A stretch of 20,215 nt of DNA from Chloroflexota bacterium (GTDB lineage Bacteria; Chloroflexota; Limnocylindria; QHBO01): the NCBI GenBank assembly GCA_005882055.1, contig VBGQ01000092.1, forward strand, positions 1 through 20,215. Direction: 5' to 3'. Positions 6,970 to 14,228 of the stretch are shown here, piece after piece. The translations under genes and the position numbers were made by a program. A model generated the notes under the pieces. It saw only the letters and a list, made by a program, of their open reading frames with translations, was not told the origin of the DNA and did no database searches. Each line of letters opens with the position of its first letter. The stretch's first letter is position 1.

Positions 6970-8439
6970 GTGAAGCCCCCGGTCCTGACCGATGGCGACC
7001 TCGCGCTGCGGCCAGCGGGCACGGCTCCCGGTCCGTGGCTGCGGGAAGCCCTCGCCGATGAGGGCGACCCACCCGCGCATCTACCGTTGACGGGCGGCAC
7101 CGATGCCGACGTGGCGATCGTGGGCGGCGGCTACACGGGGCTATGGACCGCCTATCGGCTGCTCGAGAGCGACCCGGAGCTACGCGTCGTGCTGGTGGAG
7201 ATGGACGTCTGCGGGAGTGGGCCGTCTGGGCGCAACGGCGGCTTCGTCAATGCCTGGTGGGACGAGCTTGGTCTCCTGCGCGAGCTCTTCGGAGGCGACC
7301 GCGCGCTCGCGTGCGCGCGCGAGGTGGCATCGTCCGTGGCAGAGATAGGCGCGTGGTGCGAGCGCTACGCGATCGATGCGCACTACCGGCGCGGTGGCAT
7401 GCTCACGGTCAGCACCACCCCCCTCCACGATGGCGCCTGGCGCGGGTCGACCCGGGCGGCGCGCGAGCTCGAGGTCCCGGACTCCTACCGCGAGATGGAC
7501 GCGGGCGAGGTGGCGCAGCGCTGCCGGTCACCCGTCTTCCGTTCCGGGGCGCTGATGGCGGACGCAGCCACCATCCATCCGGCACGCCTGGCGCGAGGCC
7601 TTCGCGCGGTCTGCGCCGCCCGGGGTGCCCTGATCCACGAGAGGACCCGGGTTCGCAGCCTGCGACGCGAAGGATCCGCGGTGCGGTTGCTCACCGAATC
7701 GGAGAACGGGGCCGGCGAGGTCCGCGCCGGCCAGGTGGTGCTGGCCACGAACGCGTGGTCTGCCGGATGGCGCCCATTCCGCCGTTCATTGGTCACCTGG
7801 AGCAGCTGGATGGTCCGCACCGACCCGATCCCTGACCTGATCGAGGAGCGCCTGGGCTGGACGGGCGGCGAATCCATCATCGACGCGCGCTTCACGGTGC
7901 ACTACTTCCACGTGACCGCGGACGGCCGGATCGCCTTCGGGGCGGGCGGTGGACGACCGGGCTACGGCGGCCGGATCGGGCGCTCCTTCGTCGATGACCT
8001 GGCCGCCGGGCGGCGGGCGGCCGTTGGCTTCCGGAGGATCTTCCCGCAGCTCGCCGACGTGCCGCTGACCGACATGTGGGGAGGTCCCATCGACGTGTCG
8101 GCAGATCACCTCCCGCGCTTCGGGACGTTGCCGGGCGGTCGCGTCCACTTCGGCTTCGGCTACTCCGGCAACGGCGTTGCCCCGTCGCACCTTGGCGGCC
8201 GCATCCTGGCCGCCCTGGCCCTTGGATCGGACGAGCCGATCACACGCCTGCCGATCGTGGGTGCGGTGCCGCACCGGTTTCCACCGGAGCCCCTCCGGTA
8301 CCCAGGGGCACGCGTCCTGCGCGAGGCCCTCGTCCGCCGGGAGGATGGCGAGGAGGAGGGCCGGCGAGCTGGTTGGGCCCTGCGCCAGCTGACGCGCCTC
8401 CCGCGGCGGCTCGGGTTTCACCTCGGACCGGAGTCCTAG
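6970..8439 (+). CDS. FAD-dependent amine/amino-acid oxidoreductase (DAO family)
   Basis: 489 residues. Seen: the Rossmann dinucleotide motif DVAIVGGGYTG (48-57); CGSGPSGRNGGFVNAWW (81-97), the flavin-contacting segment found in PuuB and related DAO-family enzymes; a FADdependent-oxidase-like core with the second nucleotide-binding strand VVLATNAWSAG; and the C-terminal FGFGYSGNGVAPSHLGGRILA segment closing the FAD site. About 45 residues precede the Rossmann fold. This matches the gamma-glutamylputrescine oxidase / glycine oxidase branch, oxidising a primary or secondary amine; the substrate cannot be assigned. The stop TAG overlaps the stop of convergent qcrB by 4 bases. The C-terminal 60 residues are Arg-rich beyond the usual fold. 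No partner genes for polyamine breakdown are nearby. Confidence 0.85.
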   Translation: MKPPVLTDGDLALRPAGTAPGPWLREALADEGDPPAHLPLTGGTDADVAIVGGGYTGLWTAYRLLESDPELRVVLVEMDVCGSGPSGRNGGFVNAWWDELGLLRELFGGDRALACAREVASSVAEIGAWCERYAIDAHYRRGGMLTVSTTPLHDGAWRGSTRAARELEVPDSYREMDAGEVAQRCRSPVFRSGALMADAATIHPARLARGLRAVCAARGALIHERTRVRSLRREGSAVRLLTESENGAGEVRAGQVVLATNAWSAGWRPFRRSLVTWSSWMVRTDPIPDLIEERLGWTGGESIIDARFTVHYFHVTADGRIAFGAGGGRPGYGGRIGRSFVDDLAAGRRAAVGFRRIFPQLADVPLTDMWGGPIDVSADHLPRFGTLPGGRVHFGFGYSGNGVAPSHLGGRILAALALGSDEPITRLPIVGAVPHRFPPEPLRYPGARVLREALVRREDGEEEGRRAGWALRQLTRLPRRLGFHLGPES

Positions 8440-9794
8440 TCCGGGTCGTCCTCCTCGAACCCGCCGGCGGACGTCCGCCGCAGGCGGACCATCCGCGGAT
8501 GTCCGATACCGGCCCGAGCGTCTCGCATTTCCGTGCAGACGCGATACGTGAGCCCGAACCCCAGCAGCGGCACGACGACGATGGCCACCCGCAGGATGTT
8601 GGTCATGGCCTCCACCGGCACGCCAAAGATGAGCGCCACGACGTCGTTGCCGCCGGCGAGGGTCAGGATCACGAAGACCAGCAGCCCGGCAACGCCAAAG
8701 GCGGTACGCAGCGGGCGCTGGCGTGGACCGTCCAGGATCTGGTGCTCGGCATGCTCGCCGGTCACCCAGGCCTCGAGGAACGGCCACAGGGTCATGATCC
8801 CGAAGGCGATCCCCGGCAGGAGCACTCCTGGAATGAAGGGAGACGGGATGGTGACCCCCAGCGCGGTGATCTCGATGGGCGGAAAGAGACGCAGGGCCCC
8901 GTCCAGCCAGCCCACGTACCAATCCGGTTGCGCCGGGGAGCTTACGGTGGTCGCGTCGAAGGGCCCGTAGCTCCAGATCGGGTTGATCTGGACGAGGCCG
9001 CCCATCAGCGCCAGGACCGCCGCGGTGAGGATCGCTAGGCCGGTCGACTTGAACGCCTGCGACGGCCAGAACGCCCGACCCACGACGTTGTGCTCGGTCG
9101 CCCGTGGCACCGCGTACTGCGAGTGCTTCTGGCGCACCAGGATGGCAAGGTGCACGAGCACGCCGCCGATCAGCAGCGCAGGCAGCAGCATGACGTGGAA
9201 GACGAAGAGGCGGCTGATGATCTCCGAGGTCGGGAACTCTCCTCCGAAGACGAGGAAGGCCAGATAGGGACCGATGAACGGGATCGCGATCACCACCGAA
9301 TAGATCACCCGCAACCCGGTCCCGCTGAGCAGGTCGTCCGGCAGCGAATAGCCGGTGATGCCCATCGCCAGGGCCAGCAGGAGCAGCCCGATGCCGATGA
9401 GCCAGTTGATCTCGCGCGGCCGGCGGAAGGCGCCGGTGAAGAAGATGCGCAGCAGGTGCACCACGATGGCGGCCACAAAGACCAGCGCGGCCCAGTGGTG
9501 GATCTGGCGCATCACCAGTCCGGCGCGCACCTCGAAGCTCAGGCGCATCACGGAGTCATACGCTGCTGACACCGTCTGGCCACGCAGGGGCAGCCAGGGC
9601 CCCGAATAGGTCACGGTGGTCGCATCGGGCACGTAGAAGAGCGTGAGGAAGACGCCGGTCAGCACCAGGACCACGAGGCAGAAGAGCGCCACCTCGCCGA
9701 GGAGGAACGACCAGTGGTCAGGAAAGACCTTCCGCAGCCCGGCGCGTGCCCAGTCGGCCAGCCCCAGGCGCTCGTCGATCCAGGTCAGCATCAC
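8436..9794 (-). CDS. qcrB: Cytochrome b subunit of the bc1 complex
   Basis: 452 residues, membrane subunit that oxidises quinol. Seen: two bis-His haem pairs, His99/His113 (14 apart) and His200/His215 (15 apart, the cytochrome b6-like spacing); the Qo-site motif as PDWY (290-293) in place of PEWY; a further set of helices after it, so N- and C-terminal halves are in one chain; a hydrophilic C-terminus rich in Arg and Asp. This is the actinobacterial/Chloroflexota type. Start is GTG 9794, one base after the qcrA stop, or ATG 9791 directly next to it; the sequence does not decide. The stop shares CTAG with the convergent oxidoreductase gene. Confidence 0.93.
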   Translation of the reverse strand: MMLTWIDERLGLADWARAGLRKVFPDHWSFLLGEVALFCLVVLVLTGVFLTLFYVPDATTVTYSGPWLPLRGQTVSAAYDSVMRLSFEVRAGLVMRQIHHWAALVFVAAIVVHLLRIFFTGAFRRPREINWLIGIGLLLLALAMGITGYSLPDDLLSGTGLRVIYSVVIAIPFIGPYLAFLVFGGEFPTSEIISRLFVFHVMLLPALLIGGVLVHLAILVRQKHSQYAVPRATEHNVVGRAFWPSQAFKSTGLAILTAAVLALMGGLVQINPIWSYGPFDATTVSSPAQPDWYVGWLDGALRLFPPIEITALGVTIPSPFIPGVLLPGIAFGIMTLWPFLEAWVTGEHAEHQILDGPRQRPLRTAFGVAGLLVFVILTLAGGNDVVALIFGVPVEAMTNILRVAIVVVPLLGFGLTYRVCTEMRDARAGIGHPRMVRLRRTSAGGFEEDDPD

Positions 9795-9795
9795 C

Positions 9796-10641
9796 TCATC
9801 CGCCGTCCGCCGGGATATGGGTCATGTCCCAGAAACCAGGGCCGATGGGCTCAGGGAAGTCACCCAGGGCAACCAGATAACCCTCCGGGTCCACCTCCAT
9901 TGGCAGCTGGGGAAGCGGCCGGGCGGCAGGCCCAAAGATTGGGGTCGCGCCGCGCAGGACGTCGAAGGTCGACTGGTGGCAGGGGCAGAGGAGAAGGTGC
10001 TCCCGCGCGCGGTAGAGGCCGACCGGACAGCCCGCATGGGTGCAGACCTTCGAGTATGCGATGCAGCCCTCGGGCGCCCAGGCATCTCGGCCGCTGGGCA
10101 GCGCCAGGTCGGAGGGGCGCACCTTGATCAGCAGGGTCTGGGTGTCGGGACGACCCACGAACCCCTCGGGGAAGACCGTCGTGACGCTGTCGAGCACGAT
10201 GTCGTCCGGACGCAATGGCTGATTGCCTGCGTCCACCAGGCGCATCCCGCGACGCCAGGCCGTCCGGAACAGGTCGGTGCCGGGCTGCGGGCCGAGCGAG
10301 AAGGCGGGCAGCACCAGGGCCGCCGTGAGGATGGCGCCCGCGCCTGCGAGGAGCCTGCTGAGGAATCGCCGGCGGCTGATCTGCTCGCCATCAGCCGCCC
10401 CTTCGGCGATCGACGCCTCGCGTTCCTGGGCAGCGAAGGAGTGCCGCTCCTCGACCTCGATCGGAGCCTCGATCAGGCCCACTGCCCAGATCACGATGGC
10501 GGTGCCCAACCCGCCGAGCGCCAATGCCAGCCCGATGCCCTGGAGCTGGATGCTGCCGCCGAATACGTAGATGGCGACCAGGGCCAATGACCCCAGGATC
10601 GAGATTGCGAGCGCCAGCGCGACGGCCCGTGGTGCGGTCAC
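9796..10641 (-). CDS. qcrA: Rieske iron-sulfur protein of the bc1 complex (three-TM type)
   Basis: 281 residues. Carries electrons from quinol to the QcrC haems. Seen: two transmembrane helices (about 8-28 and 34-56), a hydrophilic loop, a twin-Arg stretch SRRRFL (89-94) before a third helix (97-115), then the Rieske fold with CTHAGC (200-205) and CPCH (219-222). Cys200/His202 and Cys219/His222 are the cluster ligands and Cys205/Cys221 the disulfide; all are present. Three helices with an internal Tat-like motif is the QcrA form of actinobacteria. The GTG at 10641 overlaps the qcrC stop (GTGA) and has GGAGG about 8 bases upstream, so it is preferred over a longer frame inside qcrC. Confidence 0.93.
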   Translation of the reverse strand: MTAPRAVALALAISILGSLALVAIYVFGGSIQLQGIGLALALGGLGTAIVIWAVGLIEAPIEVEERHSFAAQEREASIAEGAADGEQISRRRFLSRLLAGAGAILTAALVLPAFSLGPQPGTDLFRTAWRRGMRLVDAGNQPLRPDDIVLDSVTTVFPEGFVGRPDTQTLLIKVRPSDLALPSGRDAWAPEGCIAYSKVCTHAGCPVGLYRAREHLLLCPCHQSTFDVLRGATPIFGPAARPLPQLPMEVDPEGYLVALGDFPEPIGPGFWDMTHIPADGG

Positions 10642-11411
10642 CGTCCCCGCCTCCAATCGTGACCCACGACCAGCACGACGATCAGGATCAGGCCGAGGCC
10701 CAGGACCCACGCCGCGAAGCCTTCTGGCACCGGCCCGATCGCGCCAATCGACACGCCGCCAGGGTTCGGCTGGGCCTGCAGGAACGCCACATACGAGACG
10801 ACCGCGTCTCGCTGGCCTTGCGGTAGCCCGCTGAAGACCGGCATCTCGCCCGGTCCGATCAGCATCGCCTCAGCGACCTGGACGGGGGTCGCGACGTCGA
10901 GGGCAGGTGCCAGGGCGCCGCCACCGACGGCGCCGCCGTGGGCGGTCGCCCCGTGGCACGGCGCGCAGTTCGCGATGAAGAGCCGCTGTCCGGAAGGGAC
11001 GCTGGCTGTCTGCACCCGTGGCTCGGGAATCGATGGCCCCTCGCCCAGCGAAGCCACGTACGCGACGAGGTGGCGGATGGTCGGGTCGTCGAATGCGGGA
11101 GGCTTGCGGACGGCCTGCGCTCCGGGAGCGCCACCGAACGGCATCCTACCGGTCCGCAGCTCGAAGTCCGCCCCCGCGGCACCCACCCCTATCAGCGACG
11201 GGCCGAGCGCGGTCCCCTGCCCAACCTCGCCATGACAGCTCGCGCACCTGGCGAGGAAGACCGCCTGCCCTGCGGCGGCGTCGCCCTCCATGCGCGAGTG
11301 TGTGCTGGCGATGCGCGGAATGGCCGACCGGGCCCCCGGTGCCACCGCGCCGGGGATGATCACAGCCGCTGCGGCGAGCAGCGCCAGGGCGTACAGGCGG
11401 AGCCTGGGCAT
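10638..11411 (-). CDS. qcrC: Diheme cytochrome c subunit of the bc1 complex
   Basis: 257 residues. Seen: an N-terminal signal/anchor segment (5-25); two c-type haem sites CASCH (56-60) and CAPCH (149-153); likely axial Met residues Met90 (GRMPFG) and Met190 (GEMPVF); a C-terminal transmembrane helix (232-250) ending in a basic tail. Two fused cytochrome c domains with a C-terminal anchor is QcrC, which hands electrons directly to the oxidase CuA in bc1-aa3 supercomplexes; here the separate ctaC also has no fused cytochrome c, which fits. First gene of qcrCAB; overlaps qcrA by 4 bases. Confidence 0.93.
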   Translation of the reverse strand: MPRLRLYALALLAAAAVIIPGAVAPGARSAIPRIASTHSRMEGDAAAGQAVFLARCASCHGEVGQGTALGPSLIGVGAAGADFELRTGRMPFGGAPGAQAVRKPPAFDDPTIRHLVAYVASLGEGPSIPEPRVQTASVPSGQRLFIANCAPCHGATAHGGAVGGGALAPALDVATPVQVAEAMLIGPGEMPVFSGLPQGQRDAVVSYVAFLQAQPNPGGVSIGAIGPVPEGFAAWVLGLGLILIVVLVVGHDWRRGR

Positions 11412-11421
11412 CGGTCCACCA

Positions 11422-11427
11422 ATGATA
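11422..11427 (-). promoter_or_regulatory. Possible -10 element of qcrCAB
   Basis: Minus strand TATCAT, ending 10 bases before the qcrC ATG, giving a leader of only a few bases. No good -35 at 16-18 bases (a TTGACG is only 12 bases upstream). It suggests qcrCAB can be transcribed separately from the upstream membrane protein gene, which ends just 15 bases away. Confidence 0.35.
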
Positions 11428-11441
11428 AGACGACCCAGACG

Positions 11442-11792
11442 TCAACCCGTGGAGGCGAGTCTCCAGGCAATCACGAGCAGCAGCAGGCAGGCACCGACCA
11501 GGACCCATGCCCGTGGGCGCGGCGGCGCCTCGCTGGCAAACGTGCCGGCGAGGGGCAGGATGGCGAGCGCGGCGGCGCCGTAGAGCAGGTGCAGCGTCTC
11601 GTGCGGGCGGACCCCAGCCAGGAGCAGGAGCACGCCGGTCAGCGCCTGCAGACCGATGATCAGGCTCAAGCCAATGCGCAATCGATCAACCCAAGGCGAT
11701 CCGGCCCGCACCGCCGCCAAGGTCGCAAGCGTCATGGTCACCAGGAGGGCGCCAAGGACGATCGAGGCTCCCAGGCTGTGCAGCTGCGTCAT
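11442..11792 (-). CDS. Small four-helix membrane protein of unknown function
   Basis: 116 residues, four predicted transmembrane helices (about 8-28, 38-60, 66-84, 95-112). Not recognised. Three His (5, 64, 68), the last two in the motif VRPHETLHLLYG at the start of helix 3, could bind haem or metal, but this is only a possibility. It is encoded 30 bases upstream of qcrC on the same strand; in many actinobacteria the oxidase subunit III gene (ctaE) sits there, but this protein is too short and lacks subunit III features. Position suggests a role in the respiratory complex or its assembly. Codon use looks like the neighbours. No clear Shine-Dalgarno sequence precedes the ATG at 11792. Confidence 0.7.
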   Translation of the reverse strand: MTQLHSLGASIVLGALLVTMTLATLAAVRAGSPWVDRLRIGLSLIIGLQALTGVLLLLAGVRPHETLHLLYGAAALAILPLAGTFASEAPPRPRAWVLVGACLLLLVIAWRLASTG

Positions 11793-11853
11793 CGGTCAGT
11801 TCGAAGCGCCAGGCCGCGGAGCGTGATTCGGGAAGCCGTCACCCTCGACTGGG

Positions 11854-14076
11854 TTAGGGGAAGAGCCGGCGGAGACGGCGGTAGGCGTTTGCGGCCGGGC
11901 CCCGACGCCCTCGAAGCCAATCCTCGTCGGCGCGCTGGGGCTCCTGAGGCTCGGCGGCAATGGGCGGTTGCATCTCCGCCTGAGCCAGCTCTGGCGCACT
12001 CGGTTCGGTCTGTTGGGTGATCGCGACTTCATCGGTCGCTCGTTCGGGTGTCTCCTTGGACCTGGCGCTTACCTCGAAGGCCGCCATGGCCCGGTCGACC
12101 TCCACCCCGCCCGGAAGCTCCTGGGACGGGCGAGCAAGGGCCGGTGGGGTCCAGGCCGATGGGCCGCGCTCCCAGTCGAAGGCCTCCTCCTCGCGCACCT
12201 CGGGGGCGCGGGTCTCCTCGGCCGCTTCGTCCTGGCGCACGTCGCGGCTCGGCACGGGCTCCGCCGCTTCGGAGGGAGCTGCCTCGACCACGTCGAGGAC
12301 CGCGCGGCCTGGCTGGGCGAGCAGAGATCGAATCGCCTGCAGCTCGCCGTCATCCCAGCCGCGTTCCACGGCGAGACGGGAGAGGGCCTCGTCCTCGGCA
12401 GCCGACACCCCGGTTTCCACGGCGTTCGGCAGGACGGCGGTTGTGGCACGGCCCGAGGCACCATCGGCCGGCGCGCTCGACGCTTCCGGCGCCATCCCCC
12501 GTACGTCGGATTCCAGTTCGCGAGGGTCAATCGGGATCGCGCGCGGCATCAGGGTCTCCTGCGAACCGGCGCTCTCAGACGGCTCGGTCACAGCGGAGGT
12601 CGGCTCGACTTCCGGCGCCGCGGGTGCCTCGGCGGGCGGCGGAGCTGCCGTTGCCTCCGGCAGCTCGTCCCACCCGATCTCCGGGGTCTCTCCGATGGCG
12701 ACCGGCTCCTGCGTCTGCTGCACGTCGCCGGCTCCCCAGTCGACGTCCTCTTCCGCGATCCAGTCCGGCTCGTCCCACTCGCTGCTGTAGGCGGGAGCCG
12801 GCGCTTCCTGTTGCGCCGCATCCTCGGCAGGCATAGCGTCGCGGGCGCCGATCTCTTCGTCCCGACTTGCCACCGCCGGCTCGGACTCCTTCGACGCCAT
12901 GCTCGACTCCAGTGGCTGCGAAGGCGACTCGATTTCGTCCGCGGCGGCAACCGCCTCTCCCTCGATCGCCCGGTCAACCTCCGGCTCCGCGGCCAGCGCT
13001 TCCTCGACCCTCGCTTCCTCGATCAGAGCTTCCTCGATCAGCGGCTCTTCGGCGACCGGCTCTTCGAACGTGCCGCCCAGCTCATCGTCCGCGAGGAACG
13101 AATCGAGCTCGACCGCTTCCGCGGGCGCAGCCGCCTCCGCGAAACCGATCGCCTCGAAGGCCTCGGCCGCGTCCAATTCCTGCGTCATGCCTTCGTCGCC
13201 CACGAGATCGGCGGCCGGCTGGGCGGCATGCTCAAACGCCTCGGGCAGTGCAGCCGCCGGCGACTCGCCTGGCTCAAGAAGCTCGTCCGCCGATTCTCGA
13301 CGGATCCGTTCACGCAAATCGTCCAGGGCAGCCTGCGCCTCGTCGCCACCCGGAAGCTCGGCGGGGGTCGGATCCTGGGCACGGACGAGGGCCTCCGCGA
13401 AAACCTCGGTGGCCGATCGCGGATCCTGCCGGCGCCGTCGCTGGCGCTGTTTCCGTGCTGGAGTCGCGGCGGCCGCCTGCGCCGCCATCTCGACGGGAGC
13501 GCTTGGCGGTTCTTCGAGCTCGGCCGCGGGACCTTCCTCTGCGCTGAATGCGGGCGCTTCGGCGACCGGCTCAGCCGGCTCGGCCGCCGGCTCTGCGTCA
13601 ACCCCGGGGGACGGCTCTGCTTGCTCGTTCGCCGGAGCTCCCGTCGGCGGCGACCACTGGACGAACGGTGCAGAGGAGGGCAATCGCAGGTCGACGCGCG
13701 CTTCGAGAATCTCGACCCGGGTCCGAAGCGACGCGACTTCGCCGCGCGCCTCCCCCAAGGCAAGCAATGCCTGGCCATAGCGCTCGGTGAGGTTGCGGAA
13801 TTCGGTCAGCAGCTCACGAAAGGGTGAGGCTTCGAAGCCCGGCTGCCCGTGCTCTCCGCCGTTGCCGTTCGCGATCCTGGGTCGGTCGTCTGGCTCAGCC
13901 GGACGGCGCTGCGGCGTGCTCAAGATCGGCTCCGACGGTCGGCCCTGGAGGTAGACGCGCATCCCTCCACCGTCCACGGGCGTTCCCGCCAGGATGCCGC
14001 GCGCAACGAGCTCCCAGACGCGCCCTTTGGGCACGCCCAGGACGGACGCCGCTTCCTTGATCGTGTAGCCGTCCAT
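11854..14076 (-). CDS. HTH / coiled-coil protein with very long acidic disordered region
   Basis: 740 residues, not recognised as a named family. In order: a MerR/excisionase-like helix-turn-helix with short wing (3-43; YTIKEAASVLGVPKGRVWELV); a Pro/Arg linker; a coiled coil (about 84-130); a basic patch RKQRQRRRRQ (208-217); a low-complexity Ala/Glu/Pro/Asp-rich region to about 715, strongly acidic, with scattered Trp in acidic settings (434, 439, 447, 469, 574, 635, 642, 720) and one helical island (561-587); and a basic C-terminal tail (721-740; many Arg, ending RLFP). This looks like a DNA-binding protein with a scaffold tail rather than a simple repressor. The ATG at 14076 is chosen because the HTH begins there; a GTG lies directly before it, and longer starts run into the divergent gene. 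Same strand as the membrane protein and qcrCAB, 61 bases upstream. Confidence 0.8.
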   Translation of the reverse strand: MDGYTIKEAASVLGVPKGRVWELVARGILAGTPVDGGGMRVYLQGRPSEPILSTPQRRPAEPDDRPRIANGNGGEHGQPGFEASPFRELLTEFRNLTERYGQALLALGEARGEVASLRTRVEILEARVDLRLPSSAPFVQWSPPTGAPANEQAEPSPGVDAEPAAEPAEPVAEAPAFSAEEGPAAELEEPPSAPVEMAAQAAAATPARKQRQRRRRQDPRSATEVFAEALVRAQDPTPAELPGGDEAQAALDDLRERIRRESADELLEPGESPAAALPEAFEHAAQPAADLVGDEGMTQELDAAEAFEAIGFAEAAAPAEAVELDSFLADDELGGTFEEPVAEEPLIEEALIEEARVEEALAAEPEVDRAIEGEAVAAADEIESPSQPLESSMASKESEPAVASRDEEIGARDAMPAEDAAQQEAPAPAYSSEWDEPDWIAEEDVDWGAGDVQQTQEPVAIGETPEIGWDELPEATAAPPPAEAPAAPEVEPTSAVTEPSESAGSQETLMPRAIPIDPRELESDVRGMAPEASSAPADGASGRATTAVLPNAVETGVSAAEDEALSRLAVERGWDDGELQAIRSLLAQPGRAVLDVVEAAPSEAAEPVPSRDVRQDEAAEETRAPEVREEEAFDWERGPSAWTPPALARPSQELPGGVEVDRAMAAFEVSARSKETPERATDEVAITQQTEPSAPELAQAEMQPPIAAEPQEPQRADEDWLRGRRGPAANAYRRLRRLFP
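12998..13066. repeat. 15-bp tandem repeats inside the acidic region
   Basis: Three near-identical 15-base units (each starting GCTTCCTCGA) cover 12998-13042, followed by two diverged units starting GGCTCTTCG. On the coding (minus) strand they encode EEALI / EEARV / EEPVA-like pentads, residues about 337-360 of the acidic protein. Unit length is a multiple of three, so changes in copy number keep the frame. Confidence 0.75.
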
Positions 14077-14088
14077 CACGGGGCCGAT

Positions 14089-14115
14089 AGGGTAAACCCT
14101 GCCGTGCGCCACGGC
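14089..14115. promoter_or_regulatory. Promoter and palindromes upstream of the HTH protein
   Basis: Two adjacent inverted repeats: AGGGT-AA-ACCCT (14089-14100) and GCCGTG-CGC-CACGGC (14101-14115). On the minus strand 14094-14089 reads TACCCT, a -10-like hexamer 12 bases before the ATG at 14076, so both palindromes cover the putative promoter. They are candidate operators, perhaps for the HTH protein itself. GCGCCACGGC (14106-14115) is repeated in inverted form at 14172-14181, nearer to glgP. Confidence 0.4.
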
Positions 14116-14193
14116 GATACCCGAAGCGGGGCTTGGGCGCACCACCCCGCACGCGCCGAGCGTCGTCAGCCGCCGTGGCGCCCACGCCATCGG

Positions 14194-14228
14194 TATCATC
14201 CGCAGCGGTGAGCCTTGTGAGCCTGTGA
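14194..14228 (+). promoter_or_regulatory. glgP promoter -10 and six-codon upstream reading frame
   Basis: TATCAT (14194-14199) is a -10-like hexamer. Eight bases on, GTG at 14208 opens a six-codon frame (V/M-S-L-V-S-L) that stops at TGA 14226-14228, overlapping the glgP start GTG at 14225. The stretch is built from three GTGAGC repeats at 14208, 14217 and 14225. If the mRNA starts near 14207, the mini-frame would be leaderless and could couple translation into glgP, which lacks a good ribosome site. This is inferred from pattern. Confidence 0.35.

Noticed and set aside
7786..8922. 378-residue minus-strand frame across the FAD oxidoreductase and qcrB ends
   Set aside because: Out of frame with both conserved genes; no family features.
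11968..13827. 619-residue open frame on the plus strand opposite the acidic HTH protein
   Set aside because: Arg/Gly/Leu-rich with no recognisable domain; it mirrors Glu/Ala/Pro codons on the other strand. The minus frame has a clear HTH, coiled coil and start.
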